From Chelydra serpentina (taxonomy: Eukaryota; Chordata; Testudines; Chelydridae), in assembly GCA_037349315.1 (NCBI GenBank), contig JBAIAC010000051.1, forward strand, positions 25,270,001-25,334,000: a stretch of 64,000 bases of DNA, read 5' to 3'. The translations under genes were made by a program, and so were the position numbers. The notes under the pieces were generated by a model. It had not been told where the DNA came from and made no database searches. It saw only the letters and a list, made by a program, of their open reading frames with translations. Each line of letters opens with the position of its first letter. The stretch's first letter is position 1. Below are positions 34,976-45,885 of the stretch, one piece after another.

Positions 34976-35096
34976 TAGGGTTGCCAACCCTCCAGGATTG
35001 TCCTGGAGTCTCCAGGAAATAAAGATTAATTTTTAATTAAAGATTATGTCGTGATGAAACCTCCCGGAATACGTACATCCAAAATTGGCAACCCTA
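34976..35096. mobile_element. 121-bp hAT-type MITE with perfect 12-bp inverted ends
   Basis: Ends TAGGGTTGCCAA and TTGGCAACCCTA are perfect inverted repeats. Flanks TTGCCAAC (34968-34975) and ATGCCAAC (35098-35105) form an 8-bp target duplication with one mismatch. The inside contains ATTAATTTTTAATTAA. Confidence 0.88.
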
Positions 35097-35173
35097 AATG
35101 CCAACCCAGGTGGGAGTGTTAGCAGGGACTGGAGGCATAGGAACATTTAGCAATGAAATTTGAAAGGATGACC

Positions 35174-35621
35174 CAGCATTGCCAATTCTCACAATTTTAT
35201 CACAAGTCTCATGATACTTGAAGCCCCAGCTCCTGGAATCATGTAACGATGAGACAGATTGTTAAAGGTATTTAGATCCTAACAATGCAATGGCACCTAG
35301 CAGGATTTTCAAAAGCGCCCATGTTTAAAAGGCATGTAGGCACCTCTCTGTATCTTTAGGCACCTAAATGCCTATAAATATTTGGTCTTTTGTGAGTATC
35401 TCAGCTTTCTTTTAAAATGGAAAGTTTGTTTCTAGCCATCTTGGTTGCATAGAAACGCTTGAAAACATGACCCTAGTGTATTCCCAGGGCTCAGAAACCA
35501 AAAAGCTAGGAACCCCTGCCCCCCAATTCATTATTTTTGAAATTTTCCTGATTTAAAAGTCAAGTTCATTATTTCTGGGGACCTGACATGCTTTCTGAAA
35601 CTCTTGGGGTTGGCAGTGCTG
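35174..35621. mobile_element. MITE, 'CAGTGTTGCCAACTCTC' family (copy 2)
   Basis: The left end CAGCATTGCCAATTCTCAC and the right end CTTGGGGTTGGCAGTGCTG are inverted repeats. The interior shares TTTATCACAAGTCTCATGAT-type words with the 63343 copy. It is non-coding. Confidence 0.75.
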
Positions 35622-36179
35622 GATTTCAGAATCAAGATTTACCATGTTTTGTTGTGATTTTTAAGGGGGTCCAGATTTGTGAAGGGGAGGAGGGGAAGCA
35701 TACCATTTATTTTTTTCCTTCCTTTTTTGCTTGGAATAGGACAACTTTTGAGTGAGCATGGGATTGAGCCTTTACTCAAACATGGTTCAATTCTGAAGCA
35801 TAAATCCCACAAAGTTTTGGATTTCAATTTCAGGCAAAACTGAATGTACATCAGAAACACGCAAAAAACATTGTGTGCAACAGTTTCACCATTTAGCAGA
35901 AATATGGATTTCAAACTCCTCAGGGCAGGCACCTCATCTCCATTTTGGTCTGTAGTGTACCCAGCATGCTCTAGGTGCTATATAAACACACAATAACAGC
36001 ATATTGGAAAGTGGTGATCGGGGTAATAATTTAAAGTAACAGCCAATGCCAATACAAGAATACAGCCCTCAAGCCTCCAAAGAATGGCCTGCAAAGTCGA
36101 AATAACTGGTTTTGAAATGGGCTGCTCTGCACTTGAGCTCCTTGCCCCCTCTCAGTGCCATTATGTGCAGCTAACTGAC

Positions 36180-36293
36180 CTGTGGATGATTTCTGTTCTT
36201 CAGCAATCTGCTCCAATCTGCCCAGAAGAGCATCAATGTTGGATTTGATCTGTGTCAGCTCGGTTTTGATTGTCTGCAGCTCATTACATTTCA
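36180..36293 (-). CDS. RALY: RALY coding exon, leucine-zipper-like helix
   Basis: This 114-bp exon encodes KCNELQTIKTELTQIKSN, then IDALLGRLEQIAEEQKSST, and closes with the first base of a Glu codon. Heptad-spaced Leu, Ile and Ala residues form the coiled-coil helix shared by RALY and hnRNP C. In hnRNP C this helix drives oligomerisation. The acceptor AG is at 36294-36295 and the donor GTCAGT starts at 36179. The match to human SSELQAIKTELTQIKSNIDALL is nearly exact. Confidence 0.96.
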
Positions 36294-37851
36294 CTTCAAA
36301 GAAGAGAGAGAGAGAAGGACAGACTTTATTCCACGTTGTTATTTTACGTATTAGTGTTTGATTGGTTTTTAAAAAAGATTTAGGATTAGTCACAAAACCT
36401 TCAGCCCTAACAGAGTTTGGCAGCCACAGCAACACTGTGGAAATCTCCCAGAGACTGGAATGGCGGGGATGCAATCAGGGATAATCCGAGGTGTCAACAC
36501 GGAAACTGGTCTGTGCCACTGAAGAGACGGGGTGGGGACTGCTTAAATGGGACATCCTAGGAAATGAGATGGATATAACTGGGGCAGCCAGCAGTGCACA
36601 TCCAACAGGAGTTAGAGCTGGAGGCTGTTGTAACTGTATAAATATTATGCACACACGTAAACCCATTGCATGGAAATCCTAGGGCTGCCCACCAGCCTGC
36701 TCCATTCACTGAGGGCTGGGAGGAACGCTGGGGGCCCTTTTCAAGAAACACAGACTACTGGCAAGTGGGACAGGTTGAGACCTTTGGTAAAAGCCCATTG
36801 CCCCTTTGCTGTCCCAGCAGTAACCTGCTCCCTCCTCCTCTGCCCTGCCTTCCTGACATGATTCACTACCTGCTGCAAGTTACTGACCATGCCCTTGGGC
36901 GACATGATACCAACAACGAGGGGGAGACAGGAGGTTAGACTGCGGCCTGGGTGGAACCGGTATGAAGCCAGGATGGGCTGGGAACCACCACTGTAAGGCT
37001 CAAACAGTTCCTGGCTAGCAGCACTCCCCTCAGTCTCCATGTTACACTCCCCGTTCCCAGCCACTAGCCAGCAGCACTGTAACTTTCCTTTCTCAGAACA
37101 CATTACTGTGTACCATTCCTGCGCACAGAGCTTTGATCGCTTGGGCCAGCAGAGTCTGGGAGCAGGGCTGCTGCTGTCCATACCAGAACTCATGGGAGCC
37201 TGCTGACGTTCCCAGCGCAGGCCTGCAAGTCCACATTCCAGAACAATTACAAAGTCCCAAACTGACCCTGCGTTGGCATGTGCCAATGGGCATATGTGTG
37301 AGCAACTGGGCATCTGTGAGCACCAGCAGGAGAGGTGCACAGCTACCCAAATGGCATGCACAAATGCACTGCCAGCAAATCTGGAGGTGTAACAGATGCA
37401 GTTGCACATTTAGTAGGTCTATTTTAGGCAGAGCCATTGAAAATCCAGCCTGCATCTTCACCCCTTGCCTTTGGAGACCAGTGAGAAGGCTTGGTCTGAT
37501 TATGACAGGACTCACTTGCTGTCAGTCCCCTTAGGGCAGGGAGAGGCCCAGGACCCACATGTTGGAACAGGTATCTGGAGGGTCACATTTTGTACCTTAC
37601 CCAACTTTCAGCAATGTCTGCCGCCCTGATTTTGGTTTATTTCACCCAAACCTGTCAGCAGGTGGCTGTGCTATTCCCAACCGGGACGGGTAATCGCGGT
37701 GTCTTGGCCTTACCCACAGACCCCAGGTGCATGGTCATTTCAGCGTGTATACCATTGCCATTGCTCCTTGTAATAATGGATCATTTCCTCAGGAGGAAAG
37801 TTCCAGGCTTCACCCTCAGACCCAAACCTTAGAGTAGCAGGAAATGACATT

Positions 37852-38215
37852 GCCATAGACGCCGACTCTGTGGGTGCTCCAGAGCTGGAGCACCCATGGA
37901 AAAAAAATAGTGGGTGCTTAGCACCCACCGGCAGCCACCCCAGTTAGTGCTGCCCCCTTCTCTCAGCACCTCCTGCTCCCCCCAGTGCCTCCCACCCACC
38001 ACGCTCAGCTGTTCTGCAGCATGCATGAGGTGTGGCGGGGAGGGGGCAGAGCGAGGGCAGGGCATGCTCGGGGGAGGGGCGGAATGGGGAGGGAAGAGGC
38101 AGGGTGGGGCAGGGGCAGGAAGAGGCGAGGTGGGGTGGAGTGGGGGCAGAGAAGGGGTGGGGTGGGGGTGAGGTTTGGGGGAAGGGGTGGAGTGGGGGTT
38201 CGAGCACCCCAGGCA
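37852..38215. mobile_element. hAT-like GC-rich element ('GCGCCGACTC' family, copy 1)
   Basis: It begins CATAGACGCCGACTCTGTGGGTGCTCCAGAGCTGGAGCACCCATGG, with an internal palindrome (GGTGCTCCAG...CTGGAGCACC), and contains AGTGGGTGCTTAGCACCCAC, a second palindrome. The body is G-rich. It is homologous to the element at 51359-52277. Confidence 0.65.
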
Positions 38216-39154
38216 ACTAAGAAAGACTGTCCATGTCCATGTCCACATTGTCCATGCAATCAGAGCCTGTGAAATCCTGCGTGCTGATGGTTTAGTGAAG
38301 TCAGTGCTCCTGATTTACATGTAGCCATTGACGTGCAGGACACAGCATATCTTGGGGACGCCCCCTCCAAATTCCAGCCCGGCACGTCACAACGACCAAA
38401 GAGGAGACTGCCTGTAAAGTGCTAGTTTTACGCTGAGCCCAGCGCTGCTGGGACAGGACTTTGGGAGTTAAGTCAGCACTCGTGGCTCCTCGTGCAGATC
38501 CTGACTGAGTCTCAGCTCTCGGTAATCCGGGACATCGCAGTGCACAATGTGCCAATACGGCCCATCTTCACCGGCGAGCAGTAGGAACGTGGAAATGGCG
38601 AGCAAGGAACAGTCTTTGGCTGAATTCTTCGGAAGGACTGAGTATACTCAGATGGAGGATTGTAAAATAGGGAACCACATGCAGCCTTAGGCGAAAGTGT
38701 AACCAATAAATAATAATATCAAATCAATCCCTTGGGTGAAATCCTGGCCCCACTGAAGTTAATGGGAACCACTGACTCCCAGGATTTCACCCTTTGTACA
38801 ACACAGAACCTTACTAGCTTCTCTTAATTCGTCTCTTATCAACTACTGACTGTTGTATATCTGTGAGTGAAAGCGAAATGACGGGATTTAAAAGAAAGGA
38901 AGGTCAGCGCATCCCTGGGTATTCGTCCTTAGTTTGTTTGGAAAAGCAGCTGAACATTAATTATTTAATAGATTTCACAGTACATGTTGCATGGTATATT
39001 GTGCTAAGGTCTTAGAAATATGAGGCCTCATTATAGGTCTGTGCCAATGGGTCTGGGTTGAGAGGCGGGACATGACTGACTTTATGAGTGTGAGTGATGG
39101 GTATGCAAAATAGCCAAGTGTGAATTAGAATGGCTTGCCTGTATACACACTGCA

Positions 39155-39360
39155 TTTCATCCAGAGATCTTGCAGCTCCTTACAAAGTAGGTTGGTATCA
39201 GTGTCCCCATATTACAGGTGGGGAAACTGAGGCACAGGAAAGGGAAACTGACTTGCCCAAGGTCACACAGTAGGCTGGCCAGTGGTAGAATTAAGAACAG
39301 AAGCCAGTTCTTCTGAGTTCTGCTGCCCTGATCTCACTAGTAAACAATGCTGCTGCCTTA
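39155..39360 (-). repeat. MIR SINE, minus strand
   Basis: Contains GGTGGGGAAACTGAGGCACAG and GACTTGCCCAAGGTCACACAG, the complement of the conserved MIR core. Confidence 0.85.
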
Positions 39361-39639
39361 TCATTCCCAGCCACCCGCTCCCTATTATTGCAGGTGCCGT
39401 TATATGTGAGCAGCTAGAGCTCGCTGTTACTGGTGAACTGAACCAAAGACTCATTCAGTTACTCTGTCGGGCAGGTATAAGTAGAAGCAAATATTAGGTT
39501 TACATATTTTTATATTTTATTTTAATCTATGGTCCCTGGGCTTTTGATAAATTACCAATATGGCCTTTGCACTTCCAAAGAATGAGCACCCTGTTCTGAA
39601 TTATGGGTCAGCTCCAGGTGTATTTAATTAGTGTAATTA

Positions 39640-39860
39640 AGGAGGAAGCACAATCTGATGGTTAGAGCATGGGACTGAGAGGTAGGACACTCAGGTTCTA
39701 TTCCCAGCTATATTAGCGATGTGTCCAATGATTTTTAGGGCAAGTCACGTTCCATCTCCATGCCTCAGTTTCCCCATCTGTAGCATGGGGATAACATTCA
39801 CTTGTCTCACAAAGGAGCTGTGAGGCTTAATTGATCAGCGCTTGGGAAACACTTGGAATT
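39640..39860 (+). repeat. MIR SINE, plus strand
   Basis: Contains TGGTTAGAGCATGGGACTGAG, GGTTCTATTCCCAGCTA, CATGCCTCAGTTTCCCCATCTGTA and a GCTGTGAGGCTTAATTGATCAG tail, in MIR order. Confidence 0.85.
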
Positions 39861-39991
39861 TCTCAGCGGGGCAGCGTTTATAATCTATTGTGCCTGTTTT
39901 AGTGCACTCAGTGATTGGGACATACAGGTGATTTGATGGATGTTTGCACTTTATCCCTTGTGTTTGATCTACCTGTATACATAGTACTCAC

Positions 39992-40152
39992 ATTTTAATT
40001 TGGCAGAGCTGTTTGCAATGGCAGCCGATCTTGCAAAAAGTTTGACGGGGAGCGTTGCTTTTACGCGTCGGACTAAGGGGATGGTCACCCGGGGACGCTT
40101 CACAGGAACCACCCTGGGGACAGGAGAGACCCGGCCTCGATACTCGAAAAGC
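39992..40152 (-). CDS. RALY: RALY coding exon, proline-rich/basic nuclear-localisation region
   Basis: This 161-bp exon encodes 53 complete residues, from LFEYRGRVSPVPRVVPVKRP through RVTIPLVRRVKATLPVKLFA to NSSAKLK. The basic clusters KRPR and RRVK are the probable bipartite nuclear-localisation signal. It corresponds to human LFDYRGRLSPVPVPRAVPVKRPRVTVPL. The acceptor is an ACACACAG ending at 40153 and the donor is GTGAGTAC from 39991. It begins in phase with the exon at 42299. Confidence 0.97.
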
Positions 40153-42298
40153 CTGTGTGTCAAAACAGGTTACAGTCTGCAAACAGTGGAGTGAAAGCCG
40201 CACTTTCAGCAGGAAACAGGACTTGGGAGATAGGCCAGCAATAGCCACAAAGGGGAATGGTACATAATCATGCCACTAGAGGTTGCTGCCGCTACACACA
40301 AACAAACTGCCGCTACATGACACCAGGAGTAGTGAGACAAGGTGGGGGAGGTGATATCCTTTATTGCACAGGCTTGTGTTGATGGGGGAGAGACGAGCTT
40401 TCGAGCTTACACAGAGCTCTTCTTGTCTCTCTCACCCACAGAAGCTGGTCCAATAGCAGGTATTACTTCACCCACCTTGTCTCTCTAGTACCCTGGGACG
40501 AACACGGCTACACCACCACCGCAAACACCCTGATTAGTGACAGAAAAGAGCCAGGACTCTGGCATACCATTTGACTGTACACGTTTCAGCCCTTATGCCG
40601 GCAATTTCTCTGCATGCTGAGATCACTCTCGCTAACCGCAGTGGTCTATTATTTAATGTGTTTTGTTAACCTGCCCTTGAAGGTTTTTATTCTCAGAAAT
40701 AATTGAGGGGATCAGGACCCTGTAAGGGCTGGGGTGCGTTTGCAGGGGGAAGGACCTTTGGTACCTCTCCCCACTTCCATTCTTCCCCGTCTCCTTCCTT
40801 TGCATGTCCTCTCCCCTCCCCCCAACCTCCCAGCCATCCCTGTTTATACCCTGTGTCGCAGGGAGCTGGCAGGATGGAGGGGGCAAGTGACCTTTGAGAT
40901 TGTCCATGGCACGGCCTGGCGCTGCCATTGTGAGATTTGACACGAGCAGAGCAGATGCTATGACATTTATCAAGGCTACATCCAGACAGGTGGATCCCTG
41001 TTCCCTCCAAACCATACCCCTCCATCCAAATGGCATCTTTTCAACATGAGTAGCCACTAGCTTCAGCAGCGCTGAGTGGGCCAAGGATAATAGGAATCCC
41101 CAAGGCCCGGTGGGGGAATGCAAGCTGAGAGGCAGTGCGAGGGGGAAGGGGAAGGCAGGCAGCAGAGGAAGGAGAGGAAGGCTGGACTGCAGTACGGGCA
41201 CAGCCACAGAGCCCACTATGTAGAAACGCCACCGCCTTACTCAGCAGATCTGTTTAGGAGTCCTAGCCGCTTCCTTTACTGACGCAAACAGGTATTTGCT
41301 CCTTGGTCTCCCTGCAGAACCAATGCAGCTCCAGCGGAGCAAGCTGGAGTCTGCCCTGCTCTATGCGATGTTGGGCAAAAGTGTTCGTTAATTTCTGATC
41401 CCAGAACCTTTATTCCGGAGAGGGGGATCAGGTCCATGGCTGAGGAGGAAACTCCCCTTTCACCCGTGCAGACAGCCAGCACAAGGCCTAGGCGCCACTG
41501 ATGGTGAACGTTACACACCTTTCTGGAAATCACAGAGAGTTACAGAGGCCCCCTTAGCTTGGCTTCTTTCACATTGCTGCTGAAGGGCTCCTAAGTGGTT
41601 CCTAGGCCTTGTGCTGTCTCTGCACAGGGGGGGAACGTCACCCCAGGGTTGTTATTTAGAAAAAACACCCTCCCACCTGTCCGCTGAGCAGCTTTGCACT
41701 CCAAGACACAGAGAGCCTGAGCCTGTGAGGAACGGGGGGCATGAATGAAGTCAGTGGACGCTGCGGGGGCACTCATGGCTGAGGACAGCAGCGCATTAAA
41801 AGCTACCGACCTGAGACAGGGACATATTTTGGTCTGTTTGTCCCTCCCTCACTGATTTCCAGAGTGGAGTGTGATATTCACCCTCTTTCCATCTTCCCAA
41901 CCAACGCCCCTCTTGTGTGGTATTCATCCGCATACCATCCCCCACCATTCCCAGGGATGGGTTGACTTGACCCAGCTCTGAACCATCTAGCTCAGCCTGG
42001 TCTGGGAAGGAAACATGGAGGTGGCTCCTTCTCTCACCTCTTCCCTGCTCCTTCTGCTTATCTAGCATGGCCACCTCTCAATCTCACCCCACTTGGTGTT
42101 GCTCCTGTCTCCTTCTACCTTCCCAGCTGGTTCCAGACCTCATCTGAAAACTCTTTTCTCCCACTGCCTCGCCTTGGCAAAGTTTCTCTCCCCCAGCTCT
42201 GCTGTTCTTTATTCTACCTTGCACAGCGTTTTGGGGTGTGGCTCATGGAGAAGCATACACAGAATACAGCACTGCTAGCGTATCGCTCCTCCGCTCAC
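40153..42298 (-). other. RALY: RALY intron (2.1 kb)
   Basis: Holds a palindromic dispersed repeat (40330-40527). Open frames at 40653-41232 and elsewhere have no recognisable domain. A pyrimidine-rich + strand tract lies around 40770-40850. No further exon was recognised. Confidence 0.75.
40330..40527. repeat. Dispersed repeat with snap-back ends (Penelope-tail-like)
   Basis: GAGACAAGGTGGGGGAGGTGATA at the left is mirrored by GTATTACTTCACCCACCTTGTCTC further right, giving an imperfect inverted repeat. The words GAGCTTTCGAGCTTACACAGAGCTC and GACGAACACGGCTACACC recall the tails of reptile Penelope-like elements. Classification is tentative. Confidence 0.5.
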
Positions 42299-42346
42299 CT
42301 GTCGTAGAAGTCATCTCTGTAGTAGTCATAGTCAAAGTCGTATCCA
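42299..42346 (-). CDS. RALY: RALY coding exon, Tyr/Asp-rich segment
   Basis: This 48-bp exon encodes GYDFDYDYYRDDFYD between split Ser and Arg codons. Human RALY has a matching YIFDYDYYRDDFYDR stretch. The acceptor CTCTACAG lies at 42347 and above, and the donor GTGAGC starts at 42298. The short exon is unmistakable because both splice sites and phases fit. Confidence 0.97.
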
Positions 42347-42544
42347 CTGTAGAGACAAGAAGATGGAAATTAATCTTGGATTAATTAGCATTGTTACTAT
42401 CACTATTGTAATTAATCTGTTCCTGCTGCAAATGAAACATTTTACATTGTTAAAAATCCCAACCCTTTAGCTTCATCGTATTCTAGAGCCGTGTTTTACA
42501 AGTGTGAATGTAACCAATCATCTGTCACAGTGGGTCAGTTCTGG

Positions 42545-43080
42545 AGCATAGGAACACTGAACCTACCAGATTGGATCAGACCGGGGCTCCATAAAGCCCA
42601 GTATCTTGGCTCTGACAGTGACCAGCACCAGTTGCTTCATATGAAGGTTTAAGAACCCCATAATAGGCAGGTAGTTGTGGGGTAATCTACCCCCATGAAG
42701 GTCTCCTCCTAATCCCTGCCAGTTAGACCGGGTTAAATCCTGAAATGTGGTGTTTTTATCCTTTCCAGAACTGTTTGTCTGCATTCACTGTTGTAACTCT
42801 AGGTGTTCGTGCTAACCAAATAACCATCTCATTGAGTTATTTGCCTCAGTGTCATCATGTGGCAGCAAGTGCCACAGGCTAATTATGCATTGCGTGGGAA
42901 AGAATTTCCTTTCATCAGTTTTGAGTTTGCCACTTTTCACTGAAGGTCCCATTGCTCTTGTGAGACAGGGAGAGCAGAAGTTCCCAATCTGCTTGCTCTG
43001 TCCTCTTCATTATTCTATATACTTCTATCATGATGCCTCTGACTCATCTCCTGTCAGGTGAACAATCCCAGGCTTTTCAC
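42545..43080. repeat. Dispersed reptile repeat, probably a LINE tail
   Basis: The words GGAACACTGAACCTACCAGATTGGATCAGACC and GCCCAGTATCTTGGCTCTGACAG, followed by a GTGCCACAGGCTAATTATGCAT block and TATTCTATATACTTCTATCATG, match a common LINE-derived turtle repeat as I remember it. It is diverged and carries no frame. Confidence 0.5.
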
Positions 43081-44422
43081 TCTCTCTGCGTATGAGCTAG
43101 GAGGGACTGATTCTGCCCCACTTACATGGATAAGTCAGAGGTGACGCTATTAAAGTCATTGGAGTTACCCCAGTGTCAAATTGGTGCAAGTGAGCTCTGA
43201 ATCAGATTGAGCATTCGCTGGTGGGTTGACTTCTCCCAGCTCAGAAGGATCTGGGTCAGCACAGCCTGGTCTGGGAAAGAAAGATGTGGGTTGCGCCGTC
43301 TGCTTATCTAGCCTCTCTTTCTCATCTCAGCTGGTGCAACAGCCTCCTCCTGCACATCCCCTTCCTTCTAGGGCTGGCTCTGAGTAACCCCCATTTAGGA
43401 GGTTTTGCACAGGCATTGTTGTTTACTCTCCCCCTTTGTGTCCGCTGCTCTGTGCAGACCTCCCTGCTCTTCTGCCTAAGAGATTACGTATCCTCTCCAA
43501 AGCAGCTCCCGGTGGCTCCGGCATCTCTCTCCATGCCTGCACTTTACCATGTTTAGCCTTAACATGGATCAATTTCAATTTCCTTCCTCAGCCTTTGTCC
43601 CTGCTATTTAAATACGTATAATGCTTATTATTGAGGACATGCAGTTCTGCTCCAACACCCTCATTACATCTGCTCCTGATACCTTTATAAATGATATTGA
43701 CCTTTTCTCTGATAATCCTCCTCTTTGCTTTCTCCAGCAGCGTCTGCTGGGAGCTACAGCTCCTCAAAGACAAGACCCACTTCTAAATGCTTCTTTCCTC
43801 CCCACATCATGGGAAATACTAAGCAGGCAGTTTTCCATACCAGGCAGCTCATCTGCTTAGTTTCTGCATAGTATGAAGTCAGTTCCCCCAGAGACAACAC
43901 CCCTCACACACACACAAATATGTCTACACTGGGGAAGAAGGATGAAAGTGGCTGTCTGCCTATAGTAGGCAGGTAGGTCAGAGTTGGGACGGTGTTCTGT
44001 ACTTGGGAGGAGGGAGGCTTGTGAAACAGGACAGCAATAGGACTTGGCAGTCTGTCACACACTGGAACCATATGGACACAGGCTGGTATTGTCCAAGGAG
44101 CCTAAGGGAGTTAGATACCTGGCTCCTTTTGAATTCCAGTGGGATCTGGGCACTTCTTTCCTGTATTCGTTGTGCATCAAGACATCCCCAGAGGAACAAG
44201 CCAGGCACTGAGAGCTAGATTCCCAGCTGGTGTAAACTAATCTTTGACATCACTAGAGCTGCTCCGATTTACTCCTGCTGGGAGGATGAGTAAGTGGCAG
44301 CGGCAGCTAAGAGGATGTTTAATACACTGCTTCTCCTGCTGGGATACTGGCCATGGTCATCAGAACCAAAATGGTGCTGTTTTCGTAGGCCTGAATTTCG
44401 ATCAAGATGTGGTGGTTTGCTT

Positions 44423-44473
44423 GGAGAGAGGGAGAGAGATAGAAAGAGAGGGAGGGAGGGAGCGAGAGAGAGA
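44423..44473. repeat. GA/GGGA microsatellite
   Basis: An imperfect purine run of GA, GGAGA and GGGA units on the plus strand. Confidence 0.85.
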
Positions 44474-45107
44474 ATGTGTTGCATGTGCACACCAGAGGTG
44501 TAAATATTACATTTCTTGCCTTAGGTACGCCCTGGAGATTCGATAACACTCTCTCCAAACTGCAGCTGTTTTTCACAAGGCAGGGAAAAACACATAAGAA
44601 GCACAGAGGACTTTCAAAGCACTTCAGAGACAGTGACTGCTTTGGTCAGGCCAGATATCCCGGCATGCCAACGTCCAGGGCACAGCAAGGAAAATGCTGC
44701 TGCTGAATGTACCAGGATCATCCAGGTAAAACGCAGCTGCTGCTGAATGTATCAGGTGCACACCCACTGTGCTGCTGATTAACAAGTGCAACCACAGAGA
44801 AAGCAGCGACTATGTTGTTGACTAACTATAGCAGGTTCACTTTAAGTAGGGAGAGCTGAACCAGGCTGGATAAAATAAAAAATGATTCATCTGCGCTCCC
44901 AACATTCTCTTGTGTCTCCACAACAACACTTTGTGCTGTCACACAGGAGGCCCAGCGTCTGTCTTGGGGACACATGGAGCACTCCTCTGTTTGGGGGGCT
45001 GGAGGCACCATGGGGTTTGTGGTTCAGGAAATGTTTGGGAAACAGACTGCAGTCAATGGGGAAGTGCTCACTGGGGTTTCAGATTCTGCTCTCTGAGATG
45101 GAAGATT

Positions 45108-45885
45108 TCATAGAATCATAGGACTGGAAGGGACCTCGAGAGGTCATCTAGTTCAGTCTCTGGCACTCATAGTAGGACTATTATCTAGACCATCCCTGAC
45201 AGGTGTTTGTCTAACCTGCTCTTAAAAATCTCCAATGATGGAGATTCCACAACCTCCCTAGGCAATTTATTCCACTACATAATCATCCTGACCGTTAAGA
45301 AGTTTTTCCTAATGTCCCTTAAACCGTCCTTGCTGCAATTTAAGCCCAGTGCTTCTTGTCCTATCCTCAGAGGTTAAGGAGAACAATTTTTCTCCCTCCT
45401 CCTCTTTGTAACAACCTTTTATGTACTTGAGAACTGTTATCATGTCCACCTTCAGTCCGCTCTTTTCCAGAGTAAACAAACCCAATTTTTTCAATCTTCC
45501 CTTGTAGGTCGTGTTTTCTAGACCTTTAATCATTTTTGTTGCTCTTCTTTGGACTTTCTCCAATTTTTCCACATTTTTCCTGAAATGTGATGCTCAGAAC
45601 TGGACACAATACTGCAGTTGAGGGCTAATCAGCACGGAGTAGAAGAGCAGAAGAATTACTTCTCATGTCTTGCTTACAATACTCCTGCTAATACATCCCA
45701 GAATGATATTTGCTTTTTTTGCAACAGCGTTATACTGTTTACTCATATTTAGCTTGTGATCCATTAGGACACCCAAATCCCTTTCCACAGTACTCCTTCC
45801 TAGGCAGTCATTTCCCATTTTGTATGTGTGCAACTGATTGTTCCTTCCTAAGTGGAGTATTTTGCATTTGTCCTTACTGAATTAG
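45108..45885 (-). mobile_element. CR1 LINE 3' portion, minus strand
   Basis: The minus strand encodes part of CR1 ORF2, including EKVQRRATKMIKGLENTTYK, GLFTLEKSGLKVDMITVLKY and LFSLTSEDRTRSTG, followed by frame-broken continuation to the CR1 tail with CATAGAATCATAGGA at the plus-strand left end. It is 5'-truncated at about 45885. Confidence 0.9.

Larger units (their letters stand above)
33453..36179 (-). other. RALY: RALY intron with two MITEs
   Basis: It holds a 121-bp hAT-like element (34976-35096) and a longer one (35174-35621). I looked for a Gly-codon-rich exon (CCN runs on the plus strand) that could encode the mammalian Gly-rich segment and saw none. Confidence 0.8.
36294..39991 (-). 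other. RALY: RALY intron (3.7 kb)
   Basis: The intron includes a GA microsatellite next to the acceptor (36301-36316), a hAT-like element (37852-38215), and two old MIR copies. Long frames at 36741-37534 and 37829-38272 are overlapping and low-complexity, and I do not accept them as genes. Confidence 0.75.

Noticed and set aside
36741..37534. Open frames of 133-222 codons on both strands
   Set aside because: They overlap in many frames, have no domain I recognise, and lie in a RALY intron.
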